NCBI GenBank assembly: GCA_002378665.1
Contig: DFSO01000086.1
Coordinates: forward strand, 54,972-60,521
DNA: 5,550 nt
DNA from: Loktanella sp. UBA3435
Lineage (GTDB): Bacteria > Pseudomonadota > Alphaproteobacteria > Rhodobacterales > Rhodobacteraceae
Direction: 5' to 3'
Shown here: positions 5,532 to 5,550 of the stretch, in pieces
How positions within the stretch are numbered: the stretch's first letter is position 1
Layout of the letters: every line of letters starts with the position of its first letter
The notes under the pieces: model-generated
What the model was told of the DNA's origin: nothing
The model's input: only the letters and a program-made list of their open reading frames with translations
The model's database searches: none
Position numbers and translations under genes: made by a program

Positions 5532-5550
5532 TACATCGTTTTCCGATGTA
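5532..5550. repeat. Perfect 7-bp inverted repeat at window end
   Basis: TACATCG (5532-5538) and CGATGTA (5544-5550) are exact reverse complements around 5 nt. The window ends with the right arm, so the repeat may be longer. It could be an operator, a terminator stem or part of a mobile element end; nothing visible decides this. Confidence 0.45.

Larger units (their letters stand above)
5328..5550. other. Apparent non-coding region
   Basis: No frame here has a plausible gene with a ribosome binding site. A minus-strand frame across 5257-5499 is open, but it starts with a GTG, overlaps the lipoprotein gene out of frame and has no recognisable content. The region holds the lipoprotein ribosome binding site and two inverted repeats. 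I found no convincing promoter hexamers. Confidence 0.5.

Noticed and set aside
4959..5550. Insertion sequence or other complete mobile element at the right end
   Set aside because: Low GC and inverted repeats hint at acquired DNA, but there is no transposase or integrase sequence, no paired terminal repeats and no target duplication in view.

Overview
The window looks like chromosomal DNA from an alphaproteobacterium, most likely a marine Rhodobacterales (roseobacter-type) organism. This rests on the protein styles: a PPK2 C-terminus, a WHG-type TetR regulator, a short PagL-like protein and a PotA/PotB/PotC set. It also rests on the moderate GC content and the tightly packed, overlapping genes. 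No genus can be named from the sequence alone.

Left part, + strand (1-1382): the 3' end of a polyphosphate kinase 2 gene runs in from outside the window. Its stop overlaps the start of a TetR-family regulator by 8 nt, and 8 nt after that regulator begins a PagL-like lipid A 3-O-deacylase whose His/Ser/Glu catalytic spacing is intact. The three are packed like one transcription unit.

Middle part, - strand (1392-4798): a four-gene cluster reads right to left as paiB-like FMN-binding protein, potB-type permease, potC-type permease and potA-type ATPase. The three transporter genes are joined by 4-nt stop/start overlaps. They should form the membrane and ATPase core of a spermidine/putrescine-class ABC importer. 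No substrate-binding protein gene is present; the place upstream of potB is held by the paiB-like gene. In Bacillus subtilis PaiB is genetically linked to PaiA, a polyamine acetyltransferase, so this pairing is the most interesting functional hint in the window. The + and - strand units converge with only 9 bp between stop codons.

Right part (4799-5550): the leader of the paiB operon contains a terminator-like hairpin with a U-run just before the paiB ribosome binding site. Farther upstream is a pair of mutually exclusive hairpins. Next comes a 122-residue cysteine-rich lipoprotein gene of unknown function (- strand) in DNA clearly more AT-rich than the rest. The last 220 bases hold no convincing gene but contain two perfect 7-bp inverted repeats, one at the very end of the window.

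There is no CRISPR array, tRNA, rRNA or recognisable insertion sequence. Nothing here is clearly a new system. The best leads are the paiB-potBCA arrangement without a binding protein, its structured leader, and the orphan cysteine-rich lipoprotein.
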